From NCBI RefSeq assembly GCF_900090305.1, contig NZ_LT607751.1, positions 3,224,001 through 3,288,000 of the forward strand: a stretch of DNA of 64,000 bases. The letters are read 5' to 3'. The position numbers and the translations under genes are program-made. The stretch is from Micromonospora siamensis (GTDB taxonomy: Bacteria; Actinomycetota; Actinomycetes; Mycobacteriales; Micromonosporaceae). Positions 62,527 through 64,000 of the stretch are shown piece by piece (positions within the stretch are counted from its first letter, which is position 1; each line of letters starts with the position of its first letter). The notes beneath the pieces were generated by a model, which did not search any database, was not told the DNA's origin, and saw nothing but the letters and a program-made list of their open reading frames with translations.

Positions 62527-63540
62527 ATGGGCAGGCGGGTGCAGGACGTCCGGGTGGCGGTGGTGACCGGCGCGAGCGCGGGAGTGGGCCGGGCCACCGC
62601 TCGCCTGCTCGCCCAGCGGGGTATCGAGATCGCCCTGCTGGCCCGGGGCCGGGTCGGGCTCGACGCGGTGGCCGAGGAGGTACGTGCCGCCGGCAGCCGC
62701 GCCTTGCCGATCGAGGTCGACATGGCCGACCACGAGCAGGTGGTGGCCGCCGGTCGGCGGATCATGGCGGAGTTCGGCCCGGTGGACCTGTGGATCAACG
62801 ACGCCTTCAGCTCGGTCTTCGCACCGTTCCAGGAGACCCGGCCGGAGGAGTTCCGCCGGGCCATGGAGGTGTCCTACCTGGGCTACGTGCACGGCACCCG
62901 GGTCGCCCTGTCCCAGATGGTCCCCCGCGACCGGGGCACCATCGTGCAGGTCGGCTCCGCCCTGGCCTACCGCGGCATCCCCCTGCAGGCCGCCTACTGC
63001 GGGGCGAAGCACGCGATCGTCGGGTTCACCGAGTCGCTGCGCTGCGAGCTGCTGCATGAGCGCAGCAACGTGCGGGTGACGATGGTGCACCTGCCGGCGC
63101 TGAACACCCCCCAGTTCGACTGGCTGCTGTCCCGGCTGCCTCGGCACGCCCAACCCGTACCGCCGATCTACGAACCGGTGGTCGCCGCCCGCGCGATCGT
63201 CGGCGCGGCCGACCGGCCCGGGCGCCGCGAGTACTGGGTCGGCATGTCCACGGTGCTGACCATCCTCGGCAACCGGGTCGCCCCGGGACTGCTCGACCGC
63301 TACCTGGCCCGCACCGGCTACAAGTCGCAGCAGACCGCCCGGCCCGCGGATCACGACCGCCCGAACAATCTGTGGCAGCCGCTCGACGGGCCGGGCGGGC
63401 ACGACTACGGCGCACGAGGCGAGTTCACCGGCCGCTCCCACAGTCGCAGCCCCCAGGCGTGGCTGTCCCGGCACCGAAGGTTGACCGCCGCCGGGCTGGC
63501 CGCCGCCGCTGCAGGGACTGCCGCCTGGCGTCGGCGCTGA
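62527..63540 (+). CDS. Short-chain dehydrogenase/reductase
   Basis: This 337-residue SDR has an NADP-type Rossmann start VAVVTGASAGVGRATARLLA, the WINDAF variant of NNAG, catalytic Ser in VQVGSALAYRG and YCGAKH (Tyr-x-x-x-Lys). The core ends near residue 255; the remaining part has a hydrophobic-basic tail (LTAAGLAAAAAGTAAWRRR) that may touch the membrane. Similar extended SDRs are common in actinobacteria and plants, but the substrate is unknown. GGGAGG precedes the ATG at 62527. Confidence 0.92.
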   Translation: MGRRVQDVRVAVVTGASAGVGRATARLLAQRGIEIALLARGRVGLDAVAEEVRAAGSRALPIEVDMADHEQVVAAGRRIMAEFGPVDLWINDAFSSVFAPFQETRPEEFRRAMEVSYLGYVHGTRVALSQMVPRDRGTIVQVGSALAYRGIPLQAAYCGAKHAIVGFTESLRCELLHERSNVRVTMVHLPALNTPQFDWLLSRLPRHAQPVPPIYEPVVAARAIVGAADRPGRREYWVGMSTVLTILGNRVAPGLLDRYLARTGYKSQQTARPADHDRPNNLWQPLDGPGGHDYGARGEFTGRSHSRSPQAWLSRHRRLTAAGLAAAAAGTAAWRRR

Positions 63541-63755
63541 TCGCTGCCCGACCGCGCCGTATGTCGGTCGGCTGGCCCGACGCGACGACGCGATGAGTAC
63601 GAACCGGGGCCGCCCCAGGGCGTTCGTATCTCGGCGGCCGCCAGGCGACGGCTCCGGTTCGAAGGCGAGGACGTCGTCACGCCCGCAGCCCGGCCGCGAG
63701 TCGCCAACCAGCCGGCGCACGAGTCCATCGGCGCCGAGTAACGGCGGCAGCAGGA

Positions 63756-64000
63756 TCACGCCAGATAGCCCTCCGCTCCGGCGCTCGACAGCTGTGCGCG
63801 TACCCGTGGCGATGGGTGGGTGACCACGATGGTGGTGCCCTCCCGAGCGGCCGTTCCCAGCACAGCCAGCACCGCCTCGGCGGTCCCTGGCTCCAGCTCC
63901 AGCAGCCGTGATACGTCCATCTCCATCCGCGTCGGCCGGTGTGTGCGCAGCAGCGCGCCGACGGTCTCGGCCAGTACGGTGGTGTCGGCCCGACGCAGTG
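63756..64000 (-). CDS. STAS-domain (anti-anti-sigma-like) protein, partial (5' end off the right edge)
   Basis: Reading leftwards from the edge to a TGA at 63758-63756, 80 full codons encode a STAS-like fold: ADTTVLAETVGALLRTHRPT, MEMDVSRLLELEPGTAEAVL, AVLGTAAREGTTIVVTHPSP, VRAQLSSAGAEGYLA. The strand MEMDVSRLLELEPG (where the phosphorylatable Ser would be) and IVVTHPS match STAS sequences such as MlaB and SpoIIAA. The role could be in sigma-factor partner switching. The upstream part lies outside. Confidence 0.65.
   Translation of the reverse strand, partial: LRRADTTVLAETVGALLRTHRPTRMEMDVSRLLELEPGTAEAVLAVLGTAAREGTTIVVTHPSPRVRAQLSSAGAEGYLA

Noticed and set aside
63541..63755. Gene after the SDR
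   Set aside because: Frames in this gap have no start with a ribosome site and no recognisable product; it appears to be a plain spacer between convergent genes.

Overview
The window is very GC-rich, with tightly packed genes, GTG/TTG starts, ATGA/GTGA stop-start overlaps and actinobacterial families: a SigB/F/G-type sigma factor, an ANTAR protein, QcrCAB with a long QcrB tail, LtrA, and lipoproteins with short lipoboxes. It is chromosomal DNA of a filamentous actinomycete, probably Micromonosporaceae (the family level is inference). I saw no IS element, phage, CRISPR array, rRNA or tRNA gene.

Layout. (1) 1-8.5 kb: a cut DUF3592 gene; a four-gene operon of ABC ATPase, ABC permease, histidine kinase and response regulator; then a TetR repressor divergent from an MFS exporter that overlaps a FAD monooxygenase, a typical drug-response arrangement with a visible operator. 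(2) 8.5-13.6 kb: acyl-CoA oxidase, small BON and DUF1330 proteins, a lipoprotein, an L,D-transpeptidase lipoprotein and an ion-channel-like protein. (3) 13.7-19.1 kb: a three-gene formate dehydrogenase operon. Its catalytic subunit is read through an in-frame TGA (14315-14317), which I interpret as selenocysteine because a SECIS-like hairpin follows at the expected distance. (4) 19.1-26.2 kb: LtrA, a holin-like membrane protein, a CPA1 antiporter, a sigma factor fused to a STAS domain, an ANTAR/GAF/PAS-like protein and two small membrane proteins.

(5) 26.2-39.9 kb: an orphan cytochrome oxidase subunit I followed by nuoA-[nuoB/nuoD-like]-nuoH-J-K-L-M-N, then a ClC channel with CBS domains and a CPA antiporter with a TrkA-C-like tail. 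The complex I membrane arm is complete in outline, but the only candidate for the peripheral arm is one degenerate fused protein with no iron-sulfur cysteines. This is the most unusual system in the window: apparently a complex I-derived ion-translocating machine without its redox module.

(6) 39.8-53.6 kb: a leftward cytochrome c maturation operon (ccmC-E-F-G-H, System I, no ccmA/ccmB here) divergent from a rightward caa3-type oxidase and bc1 complex (coxB with fused cytochrome c, ctaD, ctaE, a small membrane protein, ctaG, a lipoprotein cytochrome c, qcrC, qcrA, qcrB, DUF421). Together they form a second, self-contained quinol-to-oxygen branch with its own heme-attachment factors. (7) 53.7-60.5 kb: a thiamine-diphosphate oxidase/decarboxylase, a large FAD/Fe-S D-2-hydroxyacid dehydrogenase, an enolase-superfamily enzyme and two small proteins, plausibly feeding electrons from organic acids into that branch. 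(8) 60.5-64 kb: a GH15 hydrolase, an SDR and a STAS-domain protein cut by the right edge.

The common theme from 13.7 to 58.6 kb is respiration and ion homeostasis: formate and hydroxyacids as donors, two heme-copper oxidase subunits I, a complex I-like pump, and cation and chloride transporters.
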